Source: Amyelois transitella
Taxonomy: Eukaryota > Arthropoda > Insecta > Lepidoptera > Pyralidae
Length of the DNA stretch: 64,000 bases
Assembly: GCF_032362555.1 (NCBI RefSeq)
Contig: NC_083526.1
Span: 4,856,001 to 4,920,000, forward strand
Direction: 5' to 3'
This document shows positions 44,865-56,501 of the stretch, piece after piece (the stretch's first letter is position 1; the number at the start of each line of letters is the position of its first letter). The position numbers and the translations under genes were made by a program. The notes below the pieces were generated by a model. The model saw nothing but the letters and a program-made list of their open reading frames with translations. It ran no database searches and was not told the DNA's origin.

Positions 44865-45062
44865 TAAACTAGAGGCCGCCCGCGACTTTGTGGAATCATT
44901 TCCGCGGGGACTCCGGGATAAAAAGTAGCCTATATGTTATCCTTCAGCTACCTACATACCAAATTTCATTGTTATCGGTTCAGTAGTTTTTGCGTGAAAA
45001 AGCAACAAACATCCATACTGACATCCTGACATTCAAACTTTCGCAAATATAATACTAGTAGT
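44865..45062 (+). repeat. Dispersed insect repeat, well preserved
   Basis: AAACTAGAGGCCGCCCGCGA, GGGATAAAAAGTAGCCTATA, CAAATTTCATTGTTATCGGT, TTCAGTAGTTTTTGCGTGAA and CTTTCGCAAATATAATACTA. Related to 7640-7815. Superfamily not assigned. Confidence 0.7.
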
Positions 45063-45701
45063 GAATAAGTAAGGCTAAAAAGCTTGTATATTAACAAAGG
45101 AAGGGTTCAAATGAGTAAAAATTAAAAAGTATCAATAGTCTGCTGATTGTTAAAAAAATATTGCTGCAAGTCCCTCTACATAACTGTGCGTCATCTGGCG
45201 TTTGTCCCGATTGCGAACACTGTTATTTTGAGGCTTAACACATCCAATTGCCTTAATTTACAGGTTTCCTAGCCGTGAAGGCATCCGTTAACACTTTGAC
45301 ATTAGTTTAAGTGGTAACCTGATCAATAAACATAACTTAGAAACGAGTACGAGGTAGGATTTGAACATATACCTTCACAGGCAATACTTACGCATTTTAG
45401 TCGGATAACTTAATCGTATGAGTACCGACGCTTTTAAAATTCATCATTCGGTCATTGTTTACGCCAATAATTATACAAGTTAATATTCCAAAGCTGTTCA
45501 TTTCATTTACGTCTAAGATTTATAACGTATTACATAGTCAAGTACTTTATTGCTCTACTATGAATATGTACAGTGTTCATGCACCATGTATCATGATTGA
45601 CGTAATACGGTTTGGCATAAAAAATGCATCATTGTCGCCTTGTTAGCTCAGATAATGAGGAATTTTGTACGTACATCAAGCAAATGTGTGTACGACGTAA
45701 T

Positions 45702-45815
45702 TACATACATACATTTAGTCACGTCTATATGTCTAGCGAGGTAGACAGAGCCAACGGTTTTGAAAAGACTGAAAGTTCCGTTCCACGTTCAGCTGCGTGG
45801 CTTTATGGCAGAATA
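45702..45815 (-). mobile_element. S1 3' portion, minus sense
   Basis: TTACATACATACATTTAGTC, GAGGTAGACAGAGCCAACGG, TTCAGCTGCGTGGCTTTATG. An S3 scrap (AGAGAAAACACCGTTGG, CTGCACATTCAGCAAGTGGC) follows at about 45858-45925. Confidence 0.72.
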
Positions 45816-46049
45816 TACATAGATATAATTAGCATATTAAAAGATATGCTTAGGTAAGAGAAAACACCGTTGGAAAAGCTGCACATTCAGCAAGTGGCTG
45901 TGTAACAATGATTCAAAATGGGTTAGCAGTACCTGTAGGGGAAATAAAATTGATTTATCCACTTAAGAATCGTATTTACAAGCTGACAGATAATTCCGAT
46001 ATCGTTCTTTCATTAGTGTAGGAAAACGTAGGTACTTGATAGATAAACT

Positions 46050-46168
46050 TTCAAGATGCCAGTCAGGCAGAAAAAGTTTGTTTTCATAATGTCCTTGCCG
46101 GAATTCAAACCTCAGATATAGTATCTTAGAGGCAAGCATGCTATTTCCGTGCAACAGAGGTCATCGTT
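46050..46168 (-). mobile_element. S2 SINE remnant, minus sense
   Basis: GGCAGAAAAAGTTTGTTTTC, CCGGAATTCAAACCTCAG (eroded inverse box B) and GTGCAACAGAGGTCATCG. Confidence 0.5.
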
Positions 46169-46425
46169 ATACTTTTTATATCCACGCCGAAATTGCTAAT
46201 TATTTTAATTGTATTCAACTTTCTACGAAATTATTATAAGGGCTTTCCATGTAATAACATAAGTAGAGAGTTTGATCCAAGTTAGGTGCACTAAATATCT
46301 GTGGCAACAAATGTGTTCCCGCCACTTTGTAATTAGAATTGGATCACTACATCTCTTGCTAATGGATATCATAAAACGTGACAGGAACATTCGTCTAGAG
46401 CATTTTTTACCATGATCCATGATAA

Positions 46426-46600
46426 CCATCGCAGAAGAACCTACCCCATATTGGGTTAGGTTCTTCTGCAAAGGCAGAGGTCAGACGAGAGTAGCTTCGT
46501 TTAAAAACCTGACTTGCCCAATCCACTGTTATGGTCAAAGGGCGCATCCCGGGATCCTCTCCAGAAAGGTTACGTTGTAACTGAGGAAGAAGATGATGTC
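46426..46600 (+). mobile_element. S3 remnant starting in a hairpin
   Basis: GCAGAGGTCAGACGAGAGTA, AAAAACCTGACTTGCCCAAT and CCTCTCCAGAAAGGTTACG match S3. At its start GCAGAAGAACCTACCCCA (46431-46448) pairs with TTGGGTTAGGTTCTTCTGC (46451-46469) with two mismatches. Confidence 0.65.
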
Positions 46601-46727
46601 AGGATGATTATGATGACTTCCACTTCGCTTTGGAGTTTGGAAAATTTAGAGATAATGTCCTCAACTCATATAGTAGGTTAGTTTATGATAAGCAGTCAGT
46701 CAACTCAATGTCCGGAGCGAATAGATG

Positions 46728-46985
46728 ATAGATCACGCCTTTTTTCCAGACCAGTAGGCAGAGACTAACTTCGTCGTTACCTTTTCCCACTTTCTACGTA
46801 GGGTCGGCACAGTATGTTAGTTTTTTCGTATTACTTCTGTCAATTGCCATCTCACTGGTCGCTCCCTTTCTCCTCATACTAACGTTTACGCCGTCCATCC
46901 GTCTCTTTTTCGGAGTAGCTAAAGACCAGTAGGCAGAGACTATTCGTCTGTTTTTACGTGCGTCTTTTGCTTCATTCAAAAAACT
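46728..46985 (-). mobile_element. Diverged LINE tail with internal duplication
   Basis: AGACCAGTAGGCAGAGACTA occurs at about 46749 and again near 46923, each as the inverse of the LINE 3' region. CTTTTGCTTCATTC near 46966 fits GAATGTGGATGAAGCGAA in minus sense. Confidence 0.45.
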
Positions 46986-47033
46986 CTTCACAGGCTCTAA
47001 GGTTTAGGTTAGTTTTACCTGATTACTTATATA

Positions 47034-47225
47034 CCTACATATAATTACGTTACGGTCCCTTGAGGAGTGGACTGGACAGAGCCAACAGTCTTGAAAAGAC
47101 TGAAAGGCCACTGTTTGGTTTAATAATTCAAATTAAAGTTATATAATTGAGATTCAAATACTGAAAGGTTGCTAGCCCATTTTCTAAAAGAAGTATCCCA
47201 AGTTTGTAAGCCTATCCCTTAGTCT
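47034..47225 (-). mobile_element. S1 element, minus sense
   Basis: CAGAGCCAACAGTCTTGAAA, GGTTGCTAGCCCATTTTCTA, GTTTGTAAGCCTATCCCTTA. Confidence 0.75.
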
Positions 47226-48119
47226 AACCTGATTTCTAACACAATTTCTCATAAGACCGATCAAACTTGTAAATCGGACAAAACCTATAATTGTATTCAC
47301 AAGCATATCGAATGCTTTACTTAGAATATAATGATTGACACGAATAAAATGACTAGTATAACTAACCATGCTTTCTTCTACGCCATATCTATATAAGACT
47401 ACACACTTTTACCGTCCGTCAGTTGTGATTACGGCGCATTATTGAGAATTTCTATTTTATTTCCACTTTCTCGGTCAAATCTGAGCCAATAGTTGTAAAT
47501 AATGCGTTTTATTGATAAAAAATATTGTTAGTTGACATATATGGATGTTTTTGGCATGAGCCTAGAGAGAGAATACTATTTGGTTGTAGTTATATTGTTT
47601 TTAAAATCTTATAACAATAAATTCATTACATATTGTAAGATTATTCATATATTTGTTTTAATGACACGAACAGTTCAATTAATTTCTGAAAATATTTCAA
47701 AAAACACTATAGAAAATGGACCAAGTTATATTTCAAAAGCAATTTAATAATCTGATTAAGATACCAAATTTTATATTAATATTATTCACCAGCCTAATTA
47801 TTAGTTCTACTCTCAAATCATTATCGTTTTTCAAATTTACGGAAAATTCAGAAACAATGACTTAATTATTTACGCATGGTCAAGCACAGTCGCTTTATCG
47901 ACGTATATCGATCATTCTGACACTACACATACCTTGCTCAACACATTCATTAACTTTTTGTGGCTATACTTTTATGTTACGATTGTAATGTTGCTTACGG
48001 CAAGCCTAGAGGTGCTATTTATGAATTATAAGTCGCCATTGAATAACAAACTATTCGAGAATGAACCGCTTTCATGAAATAGCGTCTATAATATATCATC
48101 TTTAGAAAATCCTCCCTTT
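47226..48119. other. No feature recognised
   Basis: AT-rich sequence with scattered short open frames only. Confidence 0.5.
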
Positions 48120-48260
48120 AGACACGTCTAATCAGACCGCAAGCAAAGCCGCCTTTGACATGGAAGGGTAACATCGTTCGACATTTTGGACGAGATTGGA
48201 TGTCATTTACCCAAGACTGTCAGGAGTGGAGAATAATAAAGAGGCCTGCATCAAAAACAT
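48120..48260 (+). mobile_element. LINE reverse transcriptase C-terminal remnant
   Basis: A plus frame reads RPQAKPPLTWKGNIVRHFGR, then DWMSFTQDCQEWRIIKRPA. This fits the GRPxxRWxDDIxRxxGxxWxxxAQDRxxWR pattern of non-LTR retrotransposon ORF2 C-termini. It differs from the 27098-27408 type, so a second LINE family is present. Only about 45 codons remain. Confidence 0.6.
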
Positions 48261-50065
48261 TGTTTTTTCAGCAATGCAGTAGTAGTTCTAAACTGTAGTG
48301 GCGTTCAGAAGATGGATCATTACTGTTGTACTTTGTATCTATTGCAACATCTTCTTAATAAATGGGTATAGTACGCAGGCATTGACTTAAGAGAAGGAAG
48401 ACTACAAAACTAAGACTCGGTAGGTCTTATCGAGACGCCAAAATCAAAATAGAACCCCAAGGCAATGATGGATCGTGTCAAAATTAACAAGATGTAATTT
48501 ATTAATCTTTGACCTGGAGGTTTCTAAAACTTTTACACGTAAAGATTATTATCTAAGACAAGATCGACTATTGTTCTTACTAAGTAACAATATGTTCAAT
48601 TTGTTTGGAAGAATTTCGTGATGAGAGAGTGAGTGTAATTTAATTTGTGAGATAAATAGTAGAAGGGTAATTTCTCTCTTTTGAATTTTCGGCATCAGTT
48701 TGTGCAAATACTGCTTTGAAATCAATGCCTGTAATTGTTTATACCTGAATTTTGATATCAGTATGTATGGTTTTGATTTATCTACCATCTATTTATTATG
48801 GGTTTTTTTTTGCCCGATGGTTCAGCAATTTTTAATGCCCTAAAGGTGTGTGAAGGTGATAGGTCGGAATGTCACTATAAGGCGTCTTTTTGTATTCCAG
48901 TTCCGTGATTCATAACAGTGTATTCATTTTATTTATAAACTCAATGATAAAGCCTTATTTTCTTTGCAAACGTTCTTATCAGAAGTGAAATATCAAAGTA
49001 GTTGGTTATTAATATATTAAAAATGTTTATCTTTAACATTACCATGTAAGTGCATTATAATAATTATGCAGAAATTAAACCGTCTGGAATGCGCTTCCTC
49101 GCGTCAAAGATTTCACTTGCGTCTTAATTTCTATTAATACATAACTCGTTGATGTTATCTTTTACAGATGTCTTTTTGTACTAAATATTTAATCTTTTTG
49201 AGGCCAGTCCGTTCCGATATCCGGTTTAGAACTGGCATTAAAAAAGTCAACGTGGGTGCGGTTTTGACAGAAAAAAAAAACCTGCGTTCGATTTTCACCG
49301 ATCATTCAAATTTTTGCCGAACGAGTTCTTTAGCTTAAACTGGTCCTCTTGTCTTTGGAATTGGGTGAATTGTGTGAAAATATAGAAAGTGAGCCTTTAA
49401 TATCTGCTTTAAACCTGTTTTAGAGCTTACCACTGAACAAGTGGCTTCGTTAAGCGGCCAGCTCTCTAACTAATCTTGTGTCTATATGAAAATGTGGAAC
49501 ATCGATAAATTTACATTATAAGAAAGTGAATCTATAATGAACAGGAAATTTTAATTTTCACTAATTTGATTATAAATTTGCTATTAGAAAAGAAAGTGAC
49601 GATGAATGGGACTAATTCATTCTCGTGTATGCTTCTAATGGTCATGATTCGTTACGTAAGCCGGATCTTCGAGATAAGATCAATAGTTCAACATTCACTA
49701 TTGGTTCATAAATTTCTCTAAACCATTAGTATCTACTGTTTGTGATATTAAAGTGCTTCCTCGACATACACAATTCATACTACTTGATTGATATTAACTG
49801 GTGTCAAAAGTGAACATAATGAGATAATATTTGAAATCATTTGTGTGTAGCAGTTTCTAGATTTGATTTTGAATAATCTTTAATATGAACAACAAAATGA
49901 TCAAATTGAGGAAATTTAAAGGTTTGAATCATTTTAAAAATCAAGCCAACCTACAAGGCCAAGATTAAGGTTGAAGTAAAGAATGATATTATCAATTAAT
50001 AATTGTCAAAGGTTTAAAACTAAACGACAAAATAATAAATAAAACATAACGAACGAAATCAATAA
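48261..50065. other. No gene recognised between LINE remnant and gene E
   Basis: AT-rich DNA downstream (minus sense) of gene E, with no open frame of interest. Confidence 0.5.
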
Positions 50066-50071
50066 TTTATT
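50066..50071 (-). promoter_or_regulatory. Polyadenylation signal AATAAA, gene E
   Basis: Inverse signal TTTATT about 92 nt downstream of the gene E stop, giving a short 3'UTR compared with A, B and D. A second TTTATT-rich patch lies about 30 nt further. Confidence 0.5.
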
Positions 50072-50162
50072 AATAGAATAAGTTAATGGCAATAAATTAA
50101 ATAAATAAGTCTTTGTACAACAGAGGTTATAGTTACAGGCGTAGCCTTTGGTATTGTTCTAT

Positions 50163-52009
50163 CTACTTGTTATGTGAATAGGCACTGTAGGCCAGGTTCT
50201 GAGCTTCGTCAAGATTCTTGTTCCAGTCGGAGCCGTAGCTGGAGTAGCCACCTCCGTGACCGTGGGCTTCATGGGAAACGTGTTCAACGTGAACAGGGTG
50301 GTGAGACTCATGATGGTGGGCATGTGGGATCACTTCGTAAGTGGTCTTGGCGTGATCGTGTTTCAAGCACCAGGCGACGAAGAGTATGACGGCGAGGACT
50401 AAAGCGATCTTGGCTGTGGCCAAAGCCTTCAAGGCGATCAGTTTGACAATGAACAGTTTGCCAAGAAGGACCTTAGCTCCGAGGAGACCAATGATAGCGC
50501 CCATGCCGCCTCCTTTTTTCTTGCCACGGCCTGGAAATCAAAAATTTACTTTAATTTATCTGAAACATAGTCCAATGGTATATTACATCTCTAATGATAT
50601 GTCTAGTAATGTAGCGTCTTCTAACAATGCACCATTTTAAGTACCAGACTAGTTGTACGTAATTTTGCAAGTTTGTGGTCATTATCGTTAGTAATAATAG
50701 GTTTGGGTATGTAATGTAGAATTTTCTGTTGCAGATTCGGATAGAGTACGAACATATTTAAAGAAGTATTTGAAGTTTGCAATCGAGATCAATAGAAAAA
50801 GAATTCCCTTAATAACCATAAATATTCCAAAGCTTGGTATGTGAACAGAAGATTGTAAAGAAATTATTAGTAATTGAATAATCTTATTGGATTTCTATAA
50901 TGCCTAGAAGATTCCAGAAAATAATAACAAAGCCTCAATCAGTTTGTCATACTTCTTCAGAGGAAAGTGCTTCTATCGCAAGCTTTTCTCATGTGAAAAG
51001 GTTAATAGTACTGGCTATACAAGAACTGGTTTGTTGGTGGACCGTAATTTTATGTTTTATAATGTGCTTTTGGTACATTATTTTCATGAGAGTGAAATGT
51101 AATGATTACTTTGGGTGTGTTTGTTGTTTTGATATAAAATATCATATCTGTGAATTTTAAAATTTAAACTTTTTGTTGCATTTCTCCAAAACTTTGAGTA
51201 ATTTATAACTAAATAAATAATTTAAATTAATGTAGACTTTGCCTTTATTTTCAAAACATAAAAGATGACAAAGCAAGGTTTTTTAAAGATCAAATCCTTG
51301 AAATTTTACAAAAGCTCTTTATTGAGTTAATATTAAGTAGATGTGATTAATTACCTTCTTCGAGAGATCTTTGGATCGTCTCTTTGTCGGCATCGTTCAT
51401 CTTGACCTCAACAGCGTGGGTTTCGAAAAGGCTGACCACGCCATCCATAAGTCTGTAGTTGACCTCCGCATCCCTGGCAGTAGGGTCCACAGGCAAGGTG
51501 TCCAGTTTCTTCCCAGTCCTCACTTCGGGCTCACCCTTCAGGACAACACCTTCAGCAATAGTGATACTCCTCGATGCCCTTAAATTGTCGACTATTTTGA
51601 GAAGTTTTTCCTGTCAAAGAAAATTTTAGATTACTTTTTTGTTACAAATGGCCAGTTCGTAGTCGAAAATAAGTATACTGAAATTAAGTTGTTGATGGAT
51701 TTGACGAATTTGAGAATATTTGAAATTTTAGTATTCGAAAACGTTTAAATTCAGAACGATAATGGTCATCATATAAGCAAATAACAAGTAAACAGTGAAA
51801 CGTTAAACAATCCACGAGAAACTTGATCCACAACACATCACGATCACTGGTCACTTTCACTTAATAATAAAATTATGAACCTTAACACATAGGAAATAAT
51901 CTCCTTTGCAGTCCTTCACAAAACTAAGGGCGATCTCCATAGTGTTATCACTTTCTTCAGCTGATGCGAACGCCGCCAAAGCAGCCACGAGTACTAAGGT
52001 CAACTTCAT
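50163..52009 (-). CDS. Osiris family protein E, complete, inverted
   Basis: Minus-strand gene with coding exons 52009-51881, 51610-51355 and 50530-50163, giving 250 residues. Exon 1: signal peptide MKLTLVLVAALAAFASA, then the two-cysteine motif CKGDYFLCVK, ending AAG|GTTCAT. Exon 2 starts EKLLKIVDNLRASRSITIAE, includes LDTLPVDPTARDAEV and ends in phase 1 at GAAG|GTAATT. Exon 3 starts GRGKKKGGGMGAIIGLLGAK, continues with a long hydrophobic domain, then the most His-rich linker of the set (13 His in about 38 residues, including HAHHHESHHPVHVEH), a Gly/Ser/Tyr stretch and AQNLAY. Introns are short (270 and 824 bp). The ATG at 52009 starts the signal peptide; an in-frame upstream ATG would add 20 polar residues and is unlikely. 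Orientation is opposite to genes A-D. Family role as for the others; nothing enzymatic seen. Confidence 0.93.
50900..51160 (+). other. Small open frame with a membrane segment, antisense in gene E intron 2
   Basis: The ATG at 50900 opens 86 codons: a polar start (MPRRFQKIITKPQSVCHTSS), then about 28 hydrophobic residues (VLAIQELVCWWTVILCFIMC...) followed by a Cys-rich end. A polyadenylation-like AATAAA lies at 51212-51217. A small single-exon membrane protein is possible, but the AT-rich setting makes chance quite likely. Confidence 0.25.
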
Positions 52010-52100
52010 TTTATTAATTATATTTTTTTTCACTGGACGGATTATTTTCCTCGCATCCAGTGATGTCAAGATATCTTTGCCGTGTTAGCGGCACTGCTAT

Positions 52101-52111
52101 ACAGTTTTATC
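52101..52111 (-). promoter_or_regulatory. Putative core promoter motif, gene E
   Basis: GATAAAACTGT in minus sense, 91 bp before the ATG at 52009; matches the motif before gene B almost exactly. Confidence 0.35.
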
Positions 52112-52451
52112 ATTTCTCCCCCCACCGAAGTCTATGTGGTCCGCGGGCCGAAGAGACCATCTGGTTTGAGATGAAATTTGATTCACATTCGACCTAATGT
52201 GTATGCTAATAGGAGTGTTGATTAAAAAAAAGAACCGGAAACTATGTGTAGGGACGGTTTTAGGTACAGTGAACAGTAAAAGTGGAATTTGTTAACTAAA
52301 TTCATATTTGAGTCTTTATGAATTTTTATTGGTTAATAATTCAAATTGTCTTGTATGTGGGTATATGCTTTGTATTTTTGCTTATTAATAATAAGAATGA
52401 ATCTCTCAAAATTAATTTGATAGGCTTCAGATTTCTGATTAACCTATGAAT

Positions 52452-52660
52452 ACACATACATATAGTCACGTTTATATCCCTTGCGGGATAAACAGAGCCA
52501 ACTGCTTTGAAAAGACTGAAAGGCCAATTTCAGCTATATGGCTTAGGTATTGATGTAATTGAGATTCAAATACTGACAGTTGGCTAGCCCACCACAAGAT
52601 CCTAAGAAGAATGCCAAGTCTAGTAGCCTATCCTTAGTCGCCTTTACAACACCGAAGGCA
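52452..52660 (-). mobile_element. S1 element, minus sense, 5'-truncated
   Basis: ACACATACATATAGTCACGT, CTTTGAAAAGACTGAAAGGC, GGCTAGCCCACCACAAGATC, CTTAGTCGCCTTTACAAC. Confidence 0.78.
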
Positions 52661-53211
52661 ATATATGAACCGGATATACCTATAAACATGTGAACAAAAA
52701 AAATAAAGTGGCAGATTGGTGCATAAGTCGTTACTGATTTCATTCTTTAGTCGCTTTCTAAGCCTAGTAGGTATAAAAGTCCTAAGGTAGGTTATTTACC
52801 GGAAACGTAATCATCATAATAATGTACCCGGCTGGGTCCCTAAAGATGGAAACCAGCCAGCTTGATAGCTCGGGGTCAACTACCTAACCTAGGCATGTTA
52901 TCTAGTTTACAGGTACAAAAATAATTCCTTATTTCTTCAGCCTCCTTTATCATATTTTATTAACTTTAACTATCTCTTTGTTACATTTTTGCGTGTTCCC
53001 GGTTACACACTCCACTTGTTAGGTACTTCTGAGTCTGGGGTCTGCTTTTTGAACTCATCTCTTCCTACATTGTCTATTCTAAAGGAGTTGCATTAGGTTT
53101 ATTACAATTAATTAAGAGAAGAGTTGTATAATGTTAGACTGGTATAATTGTAACTTTTTTTGAGAAGCAGTCATTTACGAAAAACGTTTAGGTAATAATT
53201 AACGAGGAATA

Positions 53212-53315
53212 AATATAAGGAAGGAAGTATGCAGAGATCGTGGCCAGTGGAAAGAGGTAGTCTCTGCCTACCCCTGCGGGAATCAGGCGTGATTTTATGT
53301 ATGTATGTATGTTTG
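53212..53315 (+). mobile_element. LINE tail
   Basis: GAAGGAAGTATGCAGAGATC, CCTACCCCTGCGGGAATCAG, GCGTGATTTTATGTATGTAT. Confidence 0.82.
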
Positions 53316-55660
53316 AACATTTTATAAAAATATTGGCTGGCTGATAAATGCTTGTAGCATGATGTGTATTAAAAATATTATGAAAATTTTAAATATTATT
53401 AATAATGTTAATGATCAATATCAAGCCAACATGCTTAATTAGATTTGAATAAAACTTTACTTTTCAGACTAAAAAGGGGTTCTATATTCGATCAATATAT
53501 TTATTTATTTTATTCTTAATTGTAACAATTTGTGAAGGACAGATAGGCGGACTTAATACTCACATTATCTAACAGTCTACCATTAGGTTAAGCCAAGGAC
53601 CTTTATATATCTTAACAAGTATGTTTGTTTGTTGGCAGTCATTATTCGTTTAAATCTTCAGTAACAATGTATGTTTCTGACGTTCTTTATCAAATACTTG
53701 TATTACTGTTACATATTTCTTCAGAAAGTCAAGCGAATGCAGTGCATAAGTTGAAATAATAAACGCGACTAGGCTTGTGGTCTGATTGTGGTCATATCGC
53801 CCAGGAATTACTACTGTAGTTTCATATACTTCGATCATAGGGTCTACTATAATTGCCATGATTAATTAGATCATGATACATAATAATATGAGGTTTCGCT
53901 TGTGGCTTCCCTTACTAATAAATTGTTACTTTTCTGTTTTACTGATGAAGGCATATAAGCTAATGTATTTCTCAAAATCGGCTTTCCAATCAGTAGTTTC
54001 TTAAGTGAAAATGTAGCAAATATACTCACAAACTGAAGTATTTTTAAAAGTCGTGCTAGTATCACGAGTTATGAGATTTAAAAGAAGCAATCAAGCAAAC
54101 AAAAAGTTAAATTGAGAACCATCTGATTTTTTTTATTGGTTGAAAATAAAGACTTATCACACCAGATAAACAAAAAGCTTTTGTGGTCTTATAAATCTTT
54201 ATTGTAGAGCAAGTACTTACTGTAAAAAACATCTAATCGAGTAAAAATAGGCAATTTACGAATATTCAGCTCAGATAGATGTTCATTGTTACAGTGTATT
54301 AGCTAAATTGCATAGTTTGATACGCTTTTATTAAAGAATACTTAACGATTACGAATGAAAGAGCGTAAGGTTGTGAGAACATAATCTATGAATATCGAAA
54401 GTTAAATCGTTATTGAACCGTTAAAATACTTTTAGACGGTACGACTCGCATCCGATTTTTGTCTGCGCATTCACGACTCGATCGAATATCGAAATCGCTA
54501 CGAAGTTTTTTTATGCAAATCATAAAAACAGACAAATCTCTACCATAGATACACATATAAAAATATTAAACTAATTTAATTATCGACCTCATAAGAAAAT
54601 AAAAATGATACGTATAACAACATGCAAATTTGATACAAGTTGTTAGTTATAGTATTCAATTAAAAATAAATAAGACTTAGGTATTACCAAGTACGATAAA
54701 GCGATGTAATAATTTATTTCTTTGTTCCTACGATGAAAAAGGGAACAAGAACATATCATACATACGTGATACGGTAACATTACACTCCATCAAATATCAT
54801 ATAAGTAGCTCTTATAAACGAGTTTCTAAATAAATAAAAAAATTGTTTAAATTCTAACACATAAACATTTTTTATGACGCCAAAACTTTACGCACAAACA
54901 ATGACTTTCTTTTATTTTACTACTAGAATTTTCCTATTATAATCTCAGTAACACTTTCTTCATATCCAAAATTATGCATCAAGATGGTTCCACTCTGCCG
55001 AATTTGTTTGTTAGGGCTTCGGTTGAACTTATGGCGATTAACGAACTGTGGGACGGAACGTTTTTCAGTCAGGTAGATATTATTACATTTAAAATGTTAA
55101 TCAAAGGCAAATTACAAGATTTATGAAATATCATCAAAACATCATACTGCGTTTTCAAACTATATTAAGTAGTTCCACACCGCACAATTTTCTTCTTTAT
55201 ACTTGTTTTTCAGAATGTTTTTTTATCTTTTATTTCTCTGCCTTTGGCACTTTTAAAGACCATTTGAATGTTTATATCAACACATGATCACACCTTTTTC
55301 TTATAGGGAAGATATGGGCTACATCTCTCCTTTTACCGCTATTCCTGTTTATTTCTTTACTTCATCTACATTGGTCCTTTTGGACCCAATATTTTATCAC
55401 AACAGCTCCGTTTATTTTTCCTGCTGTATGTAAGGCATTAACCTTATGGGGAGACTGGGTTTTCAAGTCATGGATCCACCCAGCCGTTTGACTTTAATTG
55501 AAACCTTACGCCTTAAAAATTAGCATGTTTCATACTTATAATTAAAATGTGCATAATTGTAGTATAAACGTTTAATAATTATTATTCAAATAAAATACTC
55601 CGAGAAAGGTAAGATTTTCGTTTTTATATTCAACTACCATTTTTTTTAAAATTTAAATTG
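53316..55660. other. No gene or clear repeat recognised
   Basis: AT-rich; minus-strand open frames at 53650-53859 and 53871-54065 have no supporting signals. Confidence 0.5.
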
Positions 55661-55662
55661 AT

Positions 55663-55880
55663 GAGAGAAAACATCGTGAGTAAACCTGCACATTCAGCCA
55701 ATTGAATGTGTAACATCATTGTTGTAGGAGAATCTAACCCATATTGGAATGATCCAAAGGTAACTTAGGTCAGATGGGAGTCGCTTCGTGTAACAACCAA
55801 CCAATTCTGGATCATTGTCAAAAAATTATACCCTGGGTTCCTTTCGAGAGAGGTGATAAAGTAACTACGTTAATAACGTC
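55663..55880 (+). mobile_element. S3 SINE, 5'-truncated
   Basis: GAGAAAACATCGTGAGTAAA, GTCAGATGGGAGTCGCTTCG, TTCCTTTCGAGAGAGGTGAT; the tail merges into the segment copied at 56626. Confidence 0.72.
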
Positions 55881-55936
55881 ACGGGTCCAATACCAAAAGG
55901 AAGCTGATGATGCTTATTTTCACTTGAAAATAACAG
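55881..55936 (+). repeat. 56-bp segment, source copy of a duplication
   Basis: ACGGGTCCAATACCAAAAGG ... TTGAAAATAACAG, present again at 56626-56681 with one difference seen (GGAAGC/GAAAGC). Confidence 0.9.
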
Positions 55937-55969
55937 CTCTAAAAGGTTCACTTGAACCTCTTAGAGCTG
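55934..55969. repeat. Inverted repeat, 17-nt arms
   Basis: CAGCTCTAAAAGGTTCA pairs with TGAACCTCTTAGAGCTG with one mismatch and a two-base loop. It begins where the duplicated segment ends. Confidence 0.85.
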
Positions 55970-56501
55970 TGCGTTGATAAGCCAATAAGAGTAAATAATC
56001 ACCTACATTTTTACTGGACGAAATCCCGGGGTACAATTTATGGCGTAAATCTATAAGGTAGAAAAGAGTTTACTGAACTTGCAACCCACTTGTTTACAAA
56101 GCAAACTCTATCATTTTATCACACAATAGACGAACATACATTTTATTAGGCCCAATTCCCATGAACAACCAGCCTACTTAACTCAGATTGGTCGCTATTA
56201 GAGTACTATGTTATGACTTGAACTAGGGCTAGGTAAATGCTATAAAGCTTTGCATAAACACTTTATTCCCATTGAGAAGATATCTCACGGAAAAAAGAAT
56301 GAACGTGTGAAAAGAAAATTAAAAGGCATTGTTTAAATTAATAAGAAAAAGCCTGCATTACCTATGTCTTATCGACTTATTTACTATGTATCTACTTAAT
56401 TAATATATAAAAGTAAATATCAATGAAATAAAATTAAGTCAGGTAGAGGAAAACACAATTAATGTCTCCATTCTATTAATTTATCCATGGTAATGGTGTG
56501 G

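Noticed and set aside
47184-47369. 61-codon minus frame
   Set aside because: Runs through an S1 copy; not conserved between copies.
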